DNA of 64,000 nucleotides from Alphaproteobacteria bacterium (GTDB taxonomy: Bacteria > Pseudomonadota > Alphaproteobacteria > Rhizobiales > Rhizobiaceae), in NCBI GenBank assembly GCA_024742485.1, contig JANSYK010000001.1:744001-808000 (forward strand). The letters run 5' to 3'. A program made the position numbers and the translations under genes. Below are positions 1-10,100 of this stretch, in pieces. The notes under the pieces were generated by a model that was given only the letters and a program-made list of their open reading frames with translations, did not search any database and was not told where the DNA came from. Numbering within the stretch: the first letter of the stretch is position 1; every line of letters begins with the position of its first letter.

Positions 1-1
1 T

Positions 2-652
2 CTTGCCGCAACGGCAGATGAAATCCGCACGCAGACCGGCGCTTCCATTGTGGAGGTCGCCGCCGATGTGTCGAGCAATGACGGACAGGCTGCCCTGCTT
101 GAGGCCTGCCCGGAGCCAGACATTCTGGTCAACAACAATGGTGGACCGCCCTTTCGCGACTTTCGCGAATTGGATCGCGCGGCCCTGCTGGAGGGTGTTA
201 CGCAAAACATGATCACACCGATCGAACTGGTCCAGCAGGTCATCGACGGCATGTGCGCACGCGGCTTCGGTCGGATAGTCAACATAACATCCACTTCCGT
301 TTACATGCCCATTCCCGGCCTTGATCTTTCATCCGGCGCCCGCGCCGGACTGACATCGTTCCTGGCTGGAGTCGCACGCTCCGTTGCCGACAGGAATGTC
401 ACGATCAACACCCTTCTTCCCGGAAAAATGGATACCGACCGTCTGGCACCGGCTGTCGACAAGGCGGCGTCGGAATTCAATCTCAGTCGCGAGGAAGCGA
501 AGGCCAAACTGGTGGAAACGGTCCCGGCCCGGCGCATGGGAACGGCAACGGAATTCGGCCAGGCATGCGCCTTTTTGTGCTCGGCACAGGCCGGCTACAT
601 CACCGGACAAAATCTGCTTGTTGACGGCGGGCTGGTTCCCAGCGCCTTCTGA
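2..652 (+). CDS. SDR family oxidoreductase (5' truncated by window edge)
   Basis: The frame is open from the first bases of the window, so the start and the N-terminal Gly-rich NAD(P) motif lie upstream. About 216 residues are visible. The NNNGGPP stretch and the C-terminal GQNLLVDGGL end are typical of short-chain dehydrogenases of the beta-ketoacyl-ACP-reductase-like type. The usual YxxxK catalytic pair is not present: the aligned segment reads LSSGARAGL, with Leu where Tyr is expected and Arg where Lys is expected. This fits the known atypical BKR-like SDR subgroup, whose substrates are unclear. maeB starts 66 bp downstream on the same strand. Family assignment is firm; substrate is unknown. 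Confidence 0.85.
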   Translation, partial: LAATADEIRTQTGASIVEVAADVSSNDGQAALLEACPEPDILVNNNGGPPFRDFRELDRAALLEGVTQNMITPIELVQQVIDGMCARGFGRIVNITSTSVYMPIPGLDLSSGARAGLTSFLAGVARSVADRNVTINTLLPGKMDTDRLAPAVDKAASEFNLSREEAKAKLVETVPARRMGTATEFGQACAFLCSAQAGYITGQNLLVDGGLVPSAF

Positions 653-718
653 ATCTGGCACATCGATGCGACAACGGCACGGCGAAATGCCGAACACCGG
701 AACCACGGAGCTGTAGAA

Positions 719-3031
719 ATGGACGCGGACAATCGGGAAAAAGACGGCTTGCAGGGTGGTGATCTGGATGAAAATGCCCATTTCTACCATCAATATCCAA
801 GACCCGGTAAGCTCGAAATTCAGGCCACCAAGCCGCTGGGCAATCAACGCGACCTGGCGCTGGCCTATTCTCCAGGCGTTGCAGCACCCTGTCTGAGCAT
901 TCAGGACAATCCCGAAAGCGCCGCCGACTACACCGCCCGTGCGAACCTTGTTGCCGTCGTAACCAATGGTACCGCCGTTCTCGGGCTGGGTTCGATCGGA
1001 CCATTGGCCTCCAAACCGGTGATGGAGGGCAAGGCCGTCCTGTTCAAGAAATTCGCCGGCATTGACGTCTTCGATATCGAATTGGATGCGCAAACCGTTG
1101 ATTCGATGGTTTCCGTGGTCGCGGCACTCGAGCCGACATTCGGCGGCATCAATCTGGAGGATATCAAGGCGCCCGAATGTTTTGAGATCGAGTCGCAACT
1201 CCGCGAGAAAATGAACATTCCGGTCTTTCACGACGACCAGCACGGAACTGCCATCATTGTTGCAGCAGCGGTTCTCAACGGACTGGAACTTGCCGGCAAG
1301 AAACTGGCGGAGGCAAAAATCGTCACCAGCGGTGCCGGCGCCGCCGCGCTGGCCTGCCTCAACCTGCTTGTTGAACTGGGTGCCAGGCGCGAAAACATCT
1401 GGGTCCACGATATTGAAGGGCTCGTATATGAGGGCCGTACTGAATTGATGGACCAATGGAAAGCTGTTTACGCCCGAGCATCGAAAGCGCGGACATTGCA
1501 GGAAAACATTTCCGGTGCGGATGTCTTTTTGGGCCTGTCAGCCGCCAATGTTCTCAAGCCGGAGATGCTCACCGATATGGCTGAGAAGCCGCTGATCATG
1601 GCGCTTGCCAATCCGGTTCCCGAAATCATGCCCGAGGTGGCACGGGACGTTCGTCCCGACGCAATGATCTGCACCGGACGCTCCGATTTTCCGAACCAGG
1701 TCAACAACGTCCTGTGCTTTCCCTATATTTTTCGCGGGGCGTTGGATTGCAGTGCCAGCACCATCAATGAAGAAATGAAGATGGCGGCGGTCAAGGCCAT
1801 CGCCGGCCTGGCCCGTGAGGAAGCCTCGGACGTGGCAGCAAAAGCCTATTCCGGCGACACGCCCGTATTTGGTCCCGATTATCTGATTCCATCGCCCTTC
1901 GATCCGCGCCTCATATTGCGCATCGCACCCGCTGTCGCCAAAGCCGCCCATGATTCCGGGGTCGCCGTCCGGCCGATCCAGGATCCGGATGCCTATCTCG
2001 ATCAGCTCAACCGGTTTGTTTTCCGTTCTGGATTGATCATGAAACCGCTGTTCACGGCGGCAAAAACAGCCCGCAAAAAACGCGTGATTTTTGCCGAGGG
2101 TGAGGATGAGCGGGTTCTGCGTGCCGCGCAGGTTCTGATCGAGGAACAAATCGCCGAACCGATCCTCATCGGCAGACCCGGCATTCTGGAGACCCGTTTG
2201 AAGCGCTTTGGCCTCAAGATAAGGCCCGGCAAGGATTTTGCCGTAACCAATCCTCTGGACGATCCGCGTTACCGCGACTATGTCGATCTGTATTTTTCGC
2301 TGGTCGGCCGCATGGGAATCAATCCGGAAGCCGCCCGCACTATCGTTCGCACCAATACAACCGTCATTGCTGCACTGGCCGTGCACCGCGGCGATGCGGA
2401 TGCAATGATATGTGGTGTCGAAGGCCGATATGCAAAGCACCTGACTGTCGTCGATCAGGTGATCGGCAAACGCGATGGCGTTCACGATTTTTCCGCGCTG
2501 AGCCTGCTGATTTCACAAAGGGGTGCGACCTTTTTCACCGACACCTATGTCTCATTCGATCCGCCCGCGGAGGAAATCGCCGAGATGACGCTCATGGCGG
2601 CAAGGGAAATCCGCCGTTTCGGTATCACACCGCGTGCGGCTCTGGTCTCACACTCCAATTTCGGCACCCGGGAATCCATCTCCGCCAGCAAGATGCGTGA
2701 GGCGGTTCGGATAATCCATGAACGGGAGCCCGAGCTGGAGGCAGACGGGGAAATGCATGGCGATTCGGCCATATCGGAGGCCTTGAGAAACCGGGTCATG
2801 CCCAATTCAAATCTGACCGGTGAAGCCAATCTTCTGGTGTTTCCCAATCTGGATGCGGCCAATATTGCGTTGGGTGTCGTCAAGACCATGACGGATGCTC
2901 TGCATGTCGGGCCAATCCTGCTTGGCAGCGCAAAACCCGCGCACATTTTGTCACCCTCAGTCACCTCCCGCGGCGTTGTCAACATGTCGACACTCGCCGT
3001 CGTGGAGGCATCGATACCCGATGATCAGTAG
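719..3031 (+). CDS. maeB: NADP-dependent malic enzyme with C-terminal phosphotransacetylase-like domain
   Basis: 770 residues, the usual length of the bacterial MaeB fusion type. It catalyses oxidative decarboxylation of malate to pyruvate with NADP in the cytoplasm, feeding NADPH and pyruvate pools during growth on C4 acids. The malic enzyme half (about 1-430) shows YSPGVAAPC near the N-terminus and HDDQHGTA near residue 171. The second half (about 440-770) begins near [12 protein letters not shown] and matches phosphotransacetylase-like domains, which in MaeB proteins are generally regulatory (acetyl-CoA response) rather than catalytic. The ATG is preceded by GGAG at 8 nt. No partner gene is evident except the upstream SDR. 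Confidence 0.96.
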   Translation: MDADNREKDGLQGGDLDENAHFYHQYPRPGKLEIQATKPLGNQRDLALAYSPGVAAPCLSIQDNPESAADYTARANLVAVVTNGTAVLGLGSIGPLASKPVMEGKAVLFKKFAGIDVFDIELDAQTVDSMVSVVAALEPTFGGINLEDIKAPECFEIESQLREKMNIPVFHDDQHGTAIIVAAAVLNGLELAGKKLAEAKIVTSGAGAAALACLNLLVELGARRENIWVHDIEGLVYEGRTELMDQWKAVYARASKARTLQENISGADVFLGLSAANVLKPEMLTDMAEKPLIMALANPVPEIMPEVARDVRPDAMICTGRSDFPNQVNNVLCFPYIFRGALDCSASTINEEMKMAAVKAIAGLAREEASDVAAKAYSGDTPVFGPDYLIPSPFDPRLILRIAPAVAKAAHDSGVAVRPIQDPDAYLDQLNRFVFRSGLIMKPLFTAAKTARKKRVIFAEGEDERVLRAAQVLIEEQIAEPILIGRPGILETRLKRFGLKIRPGKDFAVTNPLDDPRYRDYVDLYFSLVGRMGINPEAARTIVRTNTTVIAALAVHRGDADAMICGVEGRYAKHLTVVDQVIGKRDGVHDFSALSLLISQRGATFFTDTYVSFDPPAEEIAEMTLMAAREIRRFGITPRAALVSHSNFGTRESISASKMREAVRIIHEREPELEADGEMHGDSAISEALRNRVMPNSNLTGEANLLVFPNLDAANIALGVVKTMTDALHVGPILLGSAKPAHILSPSVTSRGVVNMSTLAVVEASIPDDQ

Positions 3032-3209
3032 CGGGATGGCGGATCTGGAACATGATCAATCCAGGATCGCCACTTCCGTAATAATTCCGCCGCATTGCGC
3101 GTAAATAAGTCTTTACCTCGGCAGGATACACTTCACGATGTTTGTGACTGGTTCCCTAGAGCCAGTCATTTTCTCGAGTTCAGTGTGTTTCAACGTCACT
3201 GGTGGACGC

Positions 3210-4223
3210 ATGGTTTTCGTACCGAGATTTGCAGCACTGATCCGGATCACCGCCGTCGCGGCTGCTGTCTTTGGCGTCGTGTTGCCGGCCCATGCGCAGG
3301 ACAGAGCGCTTTGCGCACGGCTCACATCGCAGCTCTATGATTATGTCAGCGACCGTCCCCCATCGCGTCATTTCAACCGGTTTGCTGTGGCTGTTGATGA
3401 CATGCTTCAACTCATTGAACGAACCGAACATGACATGAAGCGAATGGGCTGCGCCAGCGGCAGCGTCATTATCTACGGCAACAGCGAGCACTCCGACTGC
3501 CGGCGGCTGGCCGCAGATATGAAGCGCATGCAATCGGATTTGCGCCTTTTTGAGCGCAAGCGGGACGCGCATGCCGGCCGCAGTGGCTCAACGGCACGGG
3601 ATCGGATTATTGCAGCGCTCCACGCCAATGGATGTGACGTTCCCGGCGGTGTGCGGATCAGGGAAACACTTGGTGTATCAGGTGACGATGGGTTGTTTGA
3701 TCTCAACAACCCGAATGTACGCTATCGCACGCTCTGCGTACGAACCTGTGACGGATATTATTTCCCCATATCTTATTCAGCTTCGCCGATGACATTCGAC
3801 AGCGACGCGGCTCAATGCAATGCCATGTGTCCCGGCTCGCGAGTCCAGCTCTATTTTCACCGAACCCAGGGTCAGGATAGCGAGGACATGGTGTCTGTTG
3901 CCGACCAGATGCCCTACACTGCCCTGCCAAACGCATTTGCCTACCGAAAACGCGATTTCAGCGCGTCACAGCAATGTAGCTGTGATGCACCACCACAACC
4001 GGTGCAATCCGGTTCGCAATCGGATCCGGGGTCATCGATTGTCAAGCTTCAGACAGCTAAACCGCCTTTGACGACCCATGATGACTCTGCGACGGATATT
4101 GTGGAGCCCCCCGTGCGGGACCTCGACCCCGATCGCCGTGTCAGGGTTGTCGGTCCAATGTTCTTGCCCGACCAATCAGAGGCAATAGATCTGCAAGCTC
4201 AGGACCGGATCGACTACCCGTAA
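3210..4223 (+). CDS. Exported DUF2865 domain protein
   Basis: I chose the ATG at 3210 because it opens a clear signal peptide (hydrophobic stretch ending VLPAHAQ, about 30 residues); an in-frame upstream start at 3138 would bury it. The mature protein of about 307 residues contains the DUF2865 signature: [14 protein letters not shown], conserved Cys in CNAMCPG, then LYFHR and LPNAFAYR. The C-terminus [11 protein letters not shown] is also usual for the family. Function is unknown; it is a cysteine-containing periplasmic protein common in Hyphomicrobiales. Its last 83 bp overlap the 3' end of gltX on the other strand. Confidence 0.85.
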   Translation: MVFVPRFAALIRITAVAAAVFGVVLPAHAQDRALCARLTSQLYDYVSDRPPSRHFNRFAVAVDDMLQLIERTEHDMKRMGCASGSVIIYGNSEHSDCRRLAADMKRMQSDLRLFERKRDAHAGRSGSTARDRIIAALHANGCDVPGGVRIRETLGVSGDDGLFDLNNPNVRYRTLCVRTCDGYYFPISYSASPMTFDSDAAQCNAMCPGSRVQLYFHRTQGQDSEDMVSVADQMPYTALPNAFAYRKRDFSASQQCSCDAPPQPVQSGSQSDPGSSIVKLQTAKPPLTTHDDSATDIVEPPVRDLDPDRRVRVVGPMFLPDQSEAIDLQAQDRIDYP

Positions 4224-5535
4224 GCGCAATGCGCAACGGCATGAAAAGGCCTTTGCCTTTTCGCCCCGTCGCTGCCTTCACTTCGGCTGTCCAACTGGCC
4301 CAGGTTTCGCCATCCCAAGGATCAGGCGGCAGGAGGGCAAACGCCTCTCGCACGAATTCGCGGTCTTCGCGCGCCAGTTCGGCTTCGGACTCCGGTCCCT
4401 CTTCGACAACCTTCCACCAGCGCGAAACATCCTTGACGAAGTCGATATTCTTGCGGACGGCCAGCCAGAATGCTTCCGCTGATGGCCCACTGATCCCCAA
4501 TTCCTCGAGCGGATCGGCAACCTGCTCGAACGCAAGCTGGTGAACCAGAATTCTGTTCAGCCCCGTCAATTCGGCCGGATCGAATTTTGCTGCCGATTTC
4601 GAAGCAAATTCCGGCCGGAACACTTCGAGAAGAGCGTCCATGCTGCTCATTGCTGCAACACTTTCCGACGTCCCGATCAGCACAGCCAGACTGTTGATTG
4701 CCATTGGTTCGTATCCCGCCGACCGCAGCGATCCGATCGACAGTGCGTTGGATCGTTTTGACAGCCCCTCTCCGGATGTGGCGGTCAACAGATTATGGTG
4801 ACCAAAGTCGGGCGCCTCGGCGCCAAGTGCCTGAAACAGTGCGATCTGCGCACCGGTATTGGTGACGTGATCGTCACCCCGGATGATGTGAGTCACGGCC
4901 ATTTCGATATCGTCGACCACGGATGGCAATGTATACAGATAGGATCCGTCTTCGCGGATAAGGACGGGGTCCGACATGGACGCAAGATCGACCGTTTGCG
5001 GCCCGCGCACCACATCATCCCAGTGAATTTCCGTGCGCCGTGTTTCGAACGGGTCTTGTGCATAGTTCGGCAATCGGAAACGCCAATGTGGCCGGCGGCC
5101 CTGGGACTCGAATTCGGCCCTGTCGTCGTCGGTGAGCCTCAGCGCCTCGCGTCCGTAAATCGGCGGCAGCCGCCGGGCCAGCCGAAGCTTGCGGCGCCGT
5201 TCGAGTTCCTCACCGGATTCGTAGCACGGATAGAGCAGTCCCGAAGATTTCAGTTTTTCGGCTGCCGCATCATATGCATCAAACCGCTTGGACTGCCAGG
5301 CGATGGTGTCGGGATCAATACCAAGCCAACGCAAATCAGCTTCAATCGCCTCGGCAAATTCAGCCTTCGAGCGCGCAACATCCGTATCGTCGAAGCGCAA
5401 AACAAAGGATCCACCATGCTTTTGCGCAAACAGCCAATTGAAAAGCGCCGTGCGTGCGTTGCCAATATGGATGTAGCCGGTTGGCGACGGTGCAAACCGA
5501 ACGGTGACGGGACTGTTGTTTTCTGCTTCACTCAT
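4141..5535 (-). CDS. gltX: Glutamate--tRNA ligase
   Basis: 464 residues from the ATG at 5535 (MSEAENNSP); an in-frame codon 12 positions upstream only adds non-conserved residues. Class I aminoacyl-tRNA synthetase charging tRNA with glutamate. The HIGH motif appears as HIGN at residues 23-26, within [17 protein letters not shown], and the KMSKS motif as GLSKRSN near residue 255. Alphaproteobacteria often carry two GluRS paralogues, and this may be the copy that can also charge tRNA-Gln for the GatCAB route; the sequence alone does not settle that. It lies 79 bp downstream of the MFS gene on the same strand, and its stop lies inside the convergent DUF2865 gene. Confidence 0.95.
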   Translation of the reverse strand: MSEAENNSPVTVRFAPSPTGYIHIGNARTALFNWLFAQKHGGSFVLRFDDTDVARSKAEFAEAIEADLRWLGIDPDTIAWQSKRFDAYDAAAEKLKSSGLLYPCYESGEELERRRKLRLARRLPPIYGREALRLTDDDRAEFESQGRRPHWRFRLPNYAQDPFETRRTEIHWDDVVRGPQTVDLASMSDPVLIREDGSYLYTLPSVVDDIEMAVTHIIRGDDHVTNTGAQIALFQALGAEAPDFGHHNLLTATSGEGLSKRSNALSIGSLRSAGYEPMAINSLAVLIGTSESVAAMSSMDALLEVFRPEFASKSAAKFDPAELTGLNRILVHQLAFEQVADPLEELGISGPSAEAFWLAVRKNIDFVKDVSRWWKVVEEGPESEAELAREDREFVREAFALLPPDPWDGETWASWTAEVKAATGRKGKGLFMPLRIALTGSRSGPELADLLPLIGRARTLDRQP

Positions 5536-5614
5536 AGGCGCCGGGTTACTCAAGCACAGCTGTGTTTGCAAGCGGTATTATACCGATGGCTCCCAATATC
5601 GCGGGCTGTCGGGA

Positions 5615-6850
5615 TTATGCAGCAGCCGATGCCGCATATTGCCTGTTGCGCTCTGCAACCATGCGTCCAACCATGACCATAAGAAGGCATATGACAAGAC
5701 AACTGGCTCCCATGACCAGAATCTGCAACGGATAGGACACGTTGAAATCGATCAGGAACCCGGTCACGCCCGGCCCCATCGCGGAGGCAAAGACCATGAG
5801 GGCAACCACGACGGCGCGGATCGAACCAAGATGGGCAGTGCCATATATCTCTGGCCAGACGGCGCCGAACAGCGTCGACGAAAGACCATAGGATACGCCC
5901 ACAAGTGCCATGAAGGCGAAGACTCCCCACTGTTCCTCGACCGTTCCGAGTAAGAAACAGGCGCCGGCAAGCGGCAGCAGAAAGGACGGCAGCAGTGCGA
6001 CTGCAGTGAAGCGGTCGACCAGCACGCCGGCGATCAGGGCCAGGCAAACCGTCATCACTGCCATAAACGCGTATGACCCGGCGAATGCTCCGACCGACCA
6101 GCCGCGCAGTTCGATCAGATACACTTGGTGGAAGAAAATTGTCGTGCCGATGAAGGACGGTGCGAGAAGTCCGACCGAGACCAGCCAGAAGAGCGGATCA
6201 CGCAGAACCTCGGCGCGTGTCCAATTCCGTGCCGCGGCCCGCCGGCTGGTCATATCGGCGGACTGGGGACGGCGTTCGACCCGCATCAATCCGAAACCCA
6301 GTGGCAGAGCGACGAGAATCAAAACGGCAGCCGCCATCATCCAGGTTTCGCGCCAACCGACGAAAGCAACAATGCTGACATACAGGAACGGTAAAGCCGC
6401 CTCCCCGACCTGGTGGCCGACAGTCACGACGGAGACGGCCCGCCCCCGCTGACCCACATACCACCGGCCAATCGCCGTTATGGCATTGTGTGTCATCATG
6501 CCTTGCCCAAACAGCCGCAGGCCGTAGATGACCACGATCAGCATGATGAGATTGCTGGTGAATGCCATGCCAAGGCAGGCGATCGCGAGCGCCGGTATGA
6601 TGATCAGAACCACCTTGGAAACGCTGATATAATCGACAATCTTGCCGAGTTGGGTCAGCGTCAGCGCACTCGCAAGTGTCGCGATCATGTAGATTGTCCC
6701 GAACTCACCGTGGCTGAGTTCGAATTCCGAGCGGATACTGCCGGCTGACAGAGCAATGAAGAATGTCTGACCAAAACTTGAAAAGAAGGTCAGCAAAAAC
6801 CCGCCGGCCAGCCAGCGGACATTGTCACGCACGAAGGCAAAGAAGGGCAT
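5615..6850 (-). CDS. MFS transporter
   Basis: 411 residues with about twelve hydrophobic segments, in two six-helix halves separated by a basic loop rich in Arg near residues 195-215. The N-terminal half has the SAGSIRSEF and GQGMMTHNAI segments seen in major facilitator carriers of the monocarboxylate/oxalate-formate-like type. It would act in the inner membrane; substrate cannot be told from sequence. It lies upstream of gltX in the same orientation with a 79 bp gap, so cotranscription is possible but there is no functional link. About 210 bp between it and the divergent VWA gene should contain both promoters. Confidence 0.85.
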   Translation of the reverse strand: MPFFAFVRDNVRWLAGGFLLTFFSSFGQTFFIALSAGSIRSEFELSHGEFGTIYMIATLASALTLTQLGKIVDYISVSKVVLIIIPALAIACLGMAFTSNLIMLIVVIYGLRLFGQGMMTHNAITAIGRWYVGQRGRAVSVVTVGHQVGEAALPFLYVSIVAFVGWRETWMMAAAVLILVALPLGFGLMRVERRPQSADMTSRRAAARNWTRAEVLRDPLFWLVSVGLLAPSFIGTTIFFHQVYLIELRGWSVGAFAGSYAFMAVMTVCLALIAGVLVDRFTAVALLPSFLLPLAGACFLLGTVEEQWGVFAFMALVGVSYGLSSTLFGAVWPEIYGTAHLGSIRAVVVALMVFASAMGPGVTGFLIDFNVSYPLQILVMGASCLVICLLMVMVGRMVAERNRQYAASAAA

Positions 6851-7060
6851 TCTGGAACCTTTGCGGGCATGGCGAATTTGCGCGAACGGAAAAACGCGTG
6901 AAGGGCTGCCGATTATGCAGGGACCCCACCCCTATGCACAGAGAATGGAAAATCCGTCAAGGGTCGCCACGGCGAACACATGCCGCGGCAACCCGATTGA
7001 CTTGGTTGTGGCGAAACGCTTTTCTGTCACGGCTTGCGAATTCCAGATGGGGGAAGATCC

Positions 7061-9145
7061 GTGAAAAACCTAAAATCAAGAGTGTCGCTTTGCGCCATGT
7101 TGGCGGTAACGTGCCTGGCCTCGGGCAATGCGGCCTATGCGCAGGAGCAGCCCGGCAAGGCAATGATCGTGCTCGACGGGTCAGGGTCCATGTGGGGGCA
7201 GATCGAGGGCGAGGCAAAGATCTCCATTGCCCGACGGGTGCTCACCGATGTTCTTGCGAGCTCTCCCGACACACTCCATCTCGGTCTGATGGCCTATGGC
7301 CACCGTGAAAAGGGGAATTGCAAGGATATTGAACTCCTTGTCTCGCCATCCACCCAGTCCGCCGGCCAAATCTCGAGCCTTGCCGCCGAAATCAAACCGA
7401 AAGGCAAGACGCCGCTCTCCGACGCAGTCAAATCCGCTGCGGAAGCCCTGAAATTCGAGGAGGAAAAAGCCACTGTTATCTTGATTACCGATGGGCTGGA
7501 GACCTGCCGTGCCGATCCTTGCGCGCTGGGCAAGGCTCTGGAAAGCGCCGGTGTCGACTTTACCGCGCATGTGGTTGGATTTGGCCTGTCGGCAAAGGAA
7601 GGCAGGCAGGTTGCCTGCCTCGCTGAAAACACCGGCGGCCGCTATCTTCCGGCGCAGGACGCAGACAGTTTGGGCGCGGCACTGGATGAAACGGTGACGC
7701 AAGCTGCAGCGCCTGTGCAGAGCGAACCGGAACCGGCTCCTGAAAAGCTCCCTACCGCAACGGTGTCAGGACCCGAGAGCGTCGAAATCGGCCGTCAGTT
7801 TGCCGCAAGCTGGGATGGTCCGGGAGAAAAATGGGACCGTATTAGCCTGTTCGACCCGCGCGCGGCCAATGGCGAGGGACGCGAAGTGACCGGCCGCAGG
7901 ATCCAGCACTCCAGATCAGACAACCAGGAAGTGCTCCTCGTGGCACCGGTTCGCACCGGCACCTATACGCTTCAATACCGGTTTGGACCACGCGGTCATG
8001 TCATCGGAACGGCACCGATTGAAGTTGTCGACGCAGCCGTGTCACTGGAAGCACCGGCCAATGTCGATATCGGACGAAGCTTCACGGTCGAGTGGGTCGG
8101 CCCCGGCGGTCGCAGGGACAGGGTGCAGATCATCGATCCCATCGCGAACAACGGAGAAGGCAAGGTGGTCTCCGGCAAGCGGCTGCGCAATGACGATTTT
8201 GACAACCGCAAGGTCAGTCTTGTCGCTCCTGCAAAACCCGGCTTCTATCGCCTGCAATACTGGAATGGAGACAACCGCGCGGAACTGGCAACACGTCAGA
8301 TCGAAGTGCTCGACGCCGAGGTCGCCATCTCGGCACCCGATACCGTGGCCATCGGAACGGATTTCGACGCCGAGTGGATCGGACCCGGAGGGCGGCGCGA
8401 CAGCATCAACATCGTCAATCCGCAGGCCGATGGCGGCCGCGGCAAGAGCGTCGGAGGCAAGCGCCTCACAAATGGAGATTTTGACAACCGAACGGTCACC
8501 TTGATTGCACCGGCCAAACCCGGCGAATACCAATTGCAGTATTACAATGGAGATAACCGGGTGGTCCTGGCGACACGACCGCTCATCGTGGAAACGATGG
8601 CTGTCTCGCTTGACGCTCCGGCAGAGGTTACCATGGGACACACCGTCAAGGTCGGTTGGTCAGGTCCGGGTGCCCGCCGAGACCGGGTCGAGATCTACGA
8701 TCCCAATGCGAAGGGCGGTCGGGGCAAAGTGGTTTCGAGCAAACGGGTTGTCGGCGCAAACAGCGACGACAATACGGTCGAACTGGTGGTTCCGGTCAAA
8801 CCCGGCAGCTACTTGCTTCGCTACTGGAATGGAGACAGCAGTGTCGTTTTGGCGGAATTGCCCATATCGGTTGTGACCATGGATGTTGGTCTGACGGCAC
8901 CACCAACGACCGAAGCGGGAACGCTGCTCAGCGTTGAATGGCGCGGACCCGGCGCCAGGCGAGATGCCGTACAGTTCTTCAAACCGGCTGACGGGAAAGT
9001 CCACGCTTCGAAGCGCGTCTTTACGGACGACTATGACAATCGCAAGGTCACTATCAAGGCGCCAAAGGCAGGAGAATACCTTCTTCGCTACTGGAGCGGT
9101 GATGGTGCAATCGCCTTGGCCGAGCAGCCGATCAGCGTTCAATAA
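7061..9145 (+). CDS. Exported von Willebrand factor A domain protein with five C-terminal repeats
   Basis: 694 residues from the GTG at 7061, which has a strong GGGGGAAG site just upstream; an in-frame TTG at 7034 lacks one. A signal peptide ends near residue 27 (AAYAQ). A VWA domain follows (about 33-210) with the metal-ion-dependent adhesion motif DGSGS at 39-43, so it probably binds a divalent cation. After a short Pro/Glu linker come five repeats of about 93 residues, each with a W-x-GPG-x-RD core, a DP or NP turn, a DNR motif and a Y-x-L-x-Y-W-N-GD end. The architecture suggests a secreted or periplasmic adhesion or scaffold protein. Partner unknown. Confidence 0.88.
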   Translation: MKNLKSRVSLCAMLAVTCLASGNAAYAQEQPGKAMIVLDGSGSMWGQIEGEAKISIARRVLTDVLASSPDTLHLGLMAYGHREKGNCKDIELLVSPSTQSAGQISSLAAEIKPKGKTPLSDAVKSAAEALKFEEEKATVILITDGLETCRADPCALGKALESAGVDFTAHVVGFGLSAKEGRQVACLAENTGGRYLPAQDADSLGAALDETVTQAAAPVQSEPEPAPEKLPTATVSGPESVEIGRQFAASWDGPGEKWDRISLFDPRAANGEGREVTGRRIQHSRSDNQEVLLVAPVRTGTYTLQYRFGPRGHVIGTAPIEVVDAAVSLEAPANVDIGRSFTVEWVGPGGRRDRVQIIDPIANNGEGKVVSGKRLRNDDFDNRKVSLVAPAKPGFYRLQYWNGDNRAELATRQIEVLDAEVAISAPDTVAIGTDFDAEWIGPGGRRDSINIVNPQADGGRGKSVGGKRLTNGDFDNRTVTLIAPAKPGEYQLQYYNGDNRVVLATRPLIVETMAVSLDAPAEVTMGHTVKVGWSGPGARRDRVEIYDPNAKGGRGKVVSSKRVVGANSDDNTVELVVPVKPGSYLLRYWNGDSSVVLAELPISVVTMDVGLTAPPTTEAGTLLSVEWRGPGARRDAVQFFKPADGKVHASKRVFTDDYDNRKVTIKAPKAGEYLLRYWSGDGAIALAEQPISVQ
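7761..9142 (+). repeat. Five tandem ~93-codon repeats in the VWA protein
   Basis: The W-x-GPG core recurs at about 7814, 8092, 8372, 8653 and 8937, a period of 278-284 bp. Units 2-4 are the most alike, with GPGGRRD or GPGARRD and YWNGD/YYNGD. The first has lost the RD pair (GPGEKWD) and the fifth has a shortened middle. Predicted beta-rich, probably an Ig-like fold. Confidence 0.85.
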
Positions 9146-9156
9146 CGCGCCGACCG

Positions 9157-9179
9157 GGAGGGCAAGGCAATTGCCCTCC
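9157..9179 (+). terminator. Stem-loop downstream of the VWA gene
   Basis: A perfect 9-bp stem, GGAGGGCAA with TTGCCCTCC, and a 5-nt loop lie 12 bp after the stop codon. The T-run after it is weak, so this may be a terminator helped by Rho or a 3'-end stabilising hairpin. Confidence 0.6.
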
Positions 9180-9286
9180 TGGCATTTCAAGCTTCCCGCC
9201 ATTTGGCACTTCTCCACGGTTGGCTTGCGATGTTGTGGAAATTGGTGCACGCAGGGCTGAGCATCCTCTCATAAACTGAAGCCCGC

Positions 9287-10090
9287 ATGCCTGAACCCGC
9301 CACATTGGTCATCATTCTTGCCGTCTTCCTGCTGGCCGGTTTTGTCAAAGGCGTTGTCGGAATGGGTCTTCCGCTCGTCAGCGTGGGCCTGCTAACGGCT
9401 ATCATCGGACTGCAGCCGGCCATAGCACTGCTTGTTATTCCGGCGCTGCTGACAAACATCTGGCAAGGCTTGTCCGGCCCCGATACGGTCCGACTGTTTC
9501 GTCGCTTCTGGCCACTGTTTCTTCCGACAATGTTCTTTACCTGGCCGGGAACGATGGCACTGAAACATCTGGATGTCAGTTATCTGTCCGCCTTGCTGGG
9601 TGTATTGTTGATCATCTACACCCTGCTCAGTCTGATGCGGATCACCTTCAACGTTCCACCGAATTGGGAGCGGCCTCTCAATCCGGTCATCGGTGCGGTT
9701 AGCGGCGTTCTTGCAGGTCTGACGGGAGCCTTTTCGGTGCCGGGTGTCGTCTATCTGCAATCCACAAGACTGTCCCGTGAGGAACTCGTACAGGCGATGG
9801 GTATGATTTTCACACTGGCCGCGATTGGCATGAGCGTCTCACTGAGCGGGCAGAACCTGCTGCCGGCTCAATTGGGTTTGGTTTCGGCAATTGCCGTCAT
9901 CCCGGCCGTTATAGGCATGACAATCGGCACCCGTATCCGAATGAAGACGTCAGAGCAGAGCTTTCGGCGGATATTCCTCATCGCCCTGGGTGTGCTGGGC
10001 GCCTATATCGTTGTCACTTCGACCTACTCAATGTCACGGTCCGAACAGGCCGCTGCCGGACCGATGCTGGTATCGCCAGCGGCGATTTAG
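9287..10090 (+). CDS. Sulfite exporter TauE/SafE family permease
   Basis: 267 residues, nearly all hydrophobic, with about eight predicted membrane helices. The N-terminal half has the GFVKGVVGMGLPLVSVGLL segment and the second half the repeated GAVSGVLAGLTGAFSVPG segment, the two inverted half-motifs of the TauE/SafE family. Members move sulfite, sulfoacetate or other small organosulfur anions across the inner membrane, but many have no known substrate. No sulfur metabolism gene is adjacent. It converges on nadE with a 10 bp gap. A second member of the family lies at 53452-54270. Confidence 0.87.
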   Translation: MPEPATLVIILAVFLLAGFVKGVVGMGLPLVSVGLLTAIIGLQPAIALLVIPALLTNIWQGLSGPDTVRLFRRFWPLFLPTMFFTWPGTMALKHLDVSYLSALLGVLLIIYTLLSLMRITFNVPPNWERPLNPVIGAVSGVLAGLTGAFSVPGVVYLQSTRLSREELVQAMGMIFTLAAIGMSVSLSGQNLLPAQLGLVSAIAVIPAVIGMTIGTRIRMKTSEQSFRRIFLIALGVLGAYIVVTSTYSMSRSEQAAAGPMLVSPAAI

Positions 10091-10100
10091 GCACAGGTTT

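Noticed and set aside
329-1456. Long open frame antisense to maeB and the SDR end
   Set aside because: No ribosome site, codon use is the mirror of the sense gene, and maeB is a certain enzyme gene; long antisense frames are common in GC-rich DNA.
1538-2485. Second long antisense frame across maeB
   Set aside because: Same reasons; the translated product resembles no family.
4795-5676. 293-codon plus-strand frame over gltX
   Set aside because: Lies wholly antisense to conserved gltX motifs and has no recognisable domain.
6851-7060. tRNA or other RNA gene in the gaps of the window
   Set aside because: Gaps of 100-330 bp were read for T-loop GTTCRA sequences paired with acceptor stems; none fitted, and no CRISPR-like regular repeats or insertion-sequence ends were seen.
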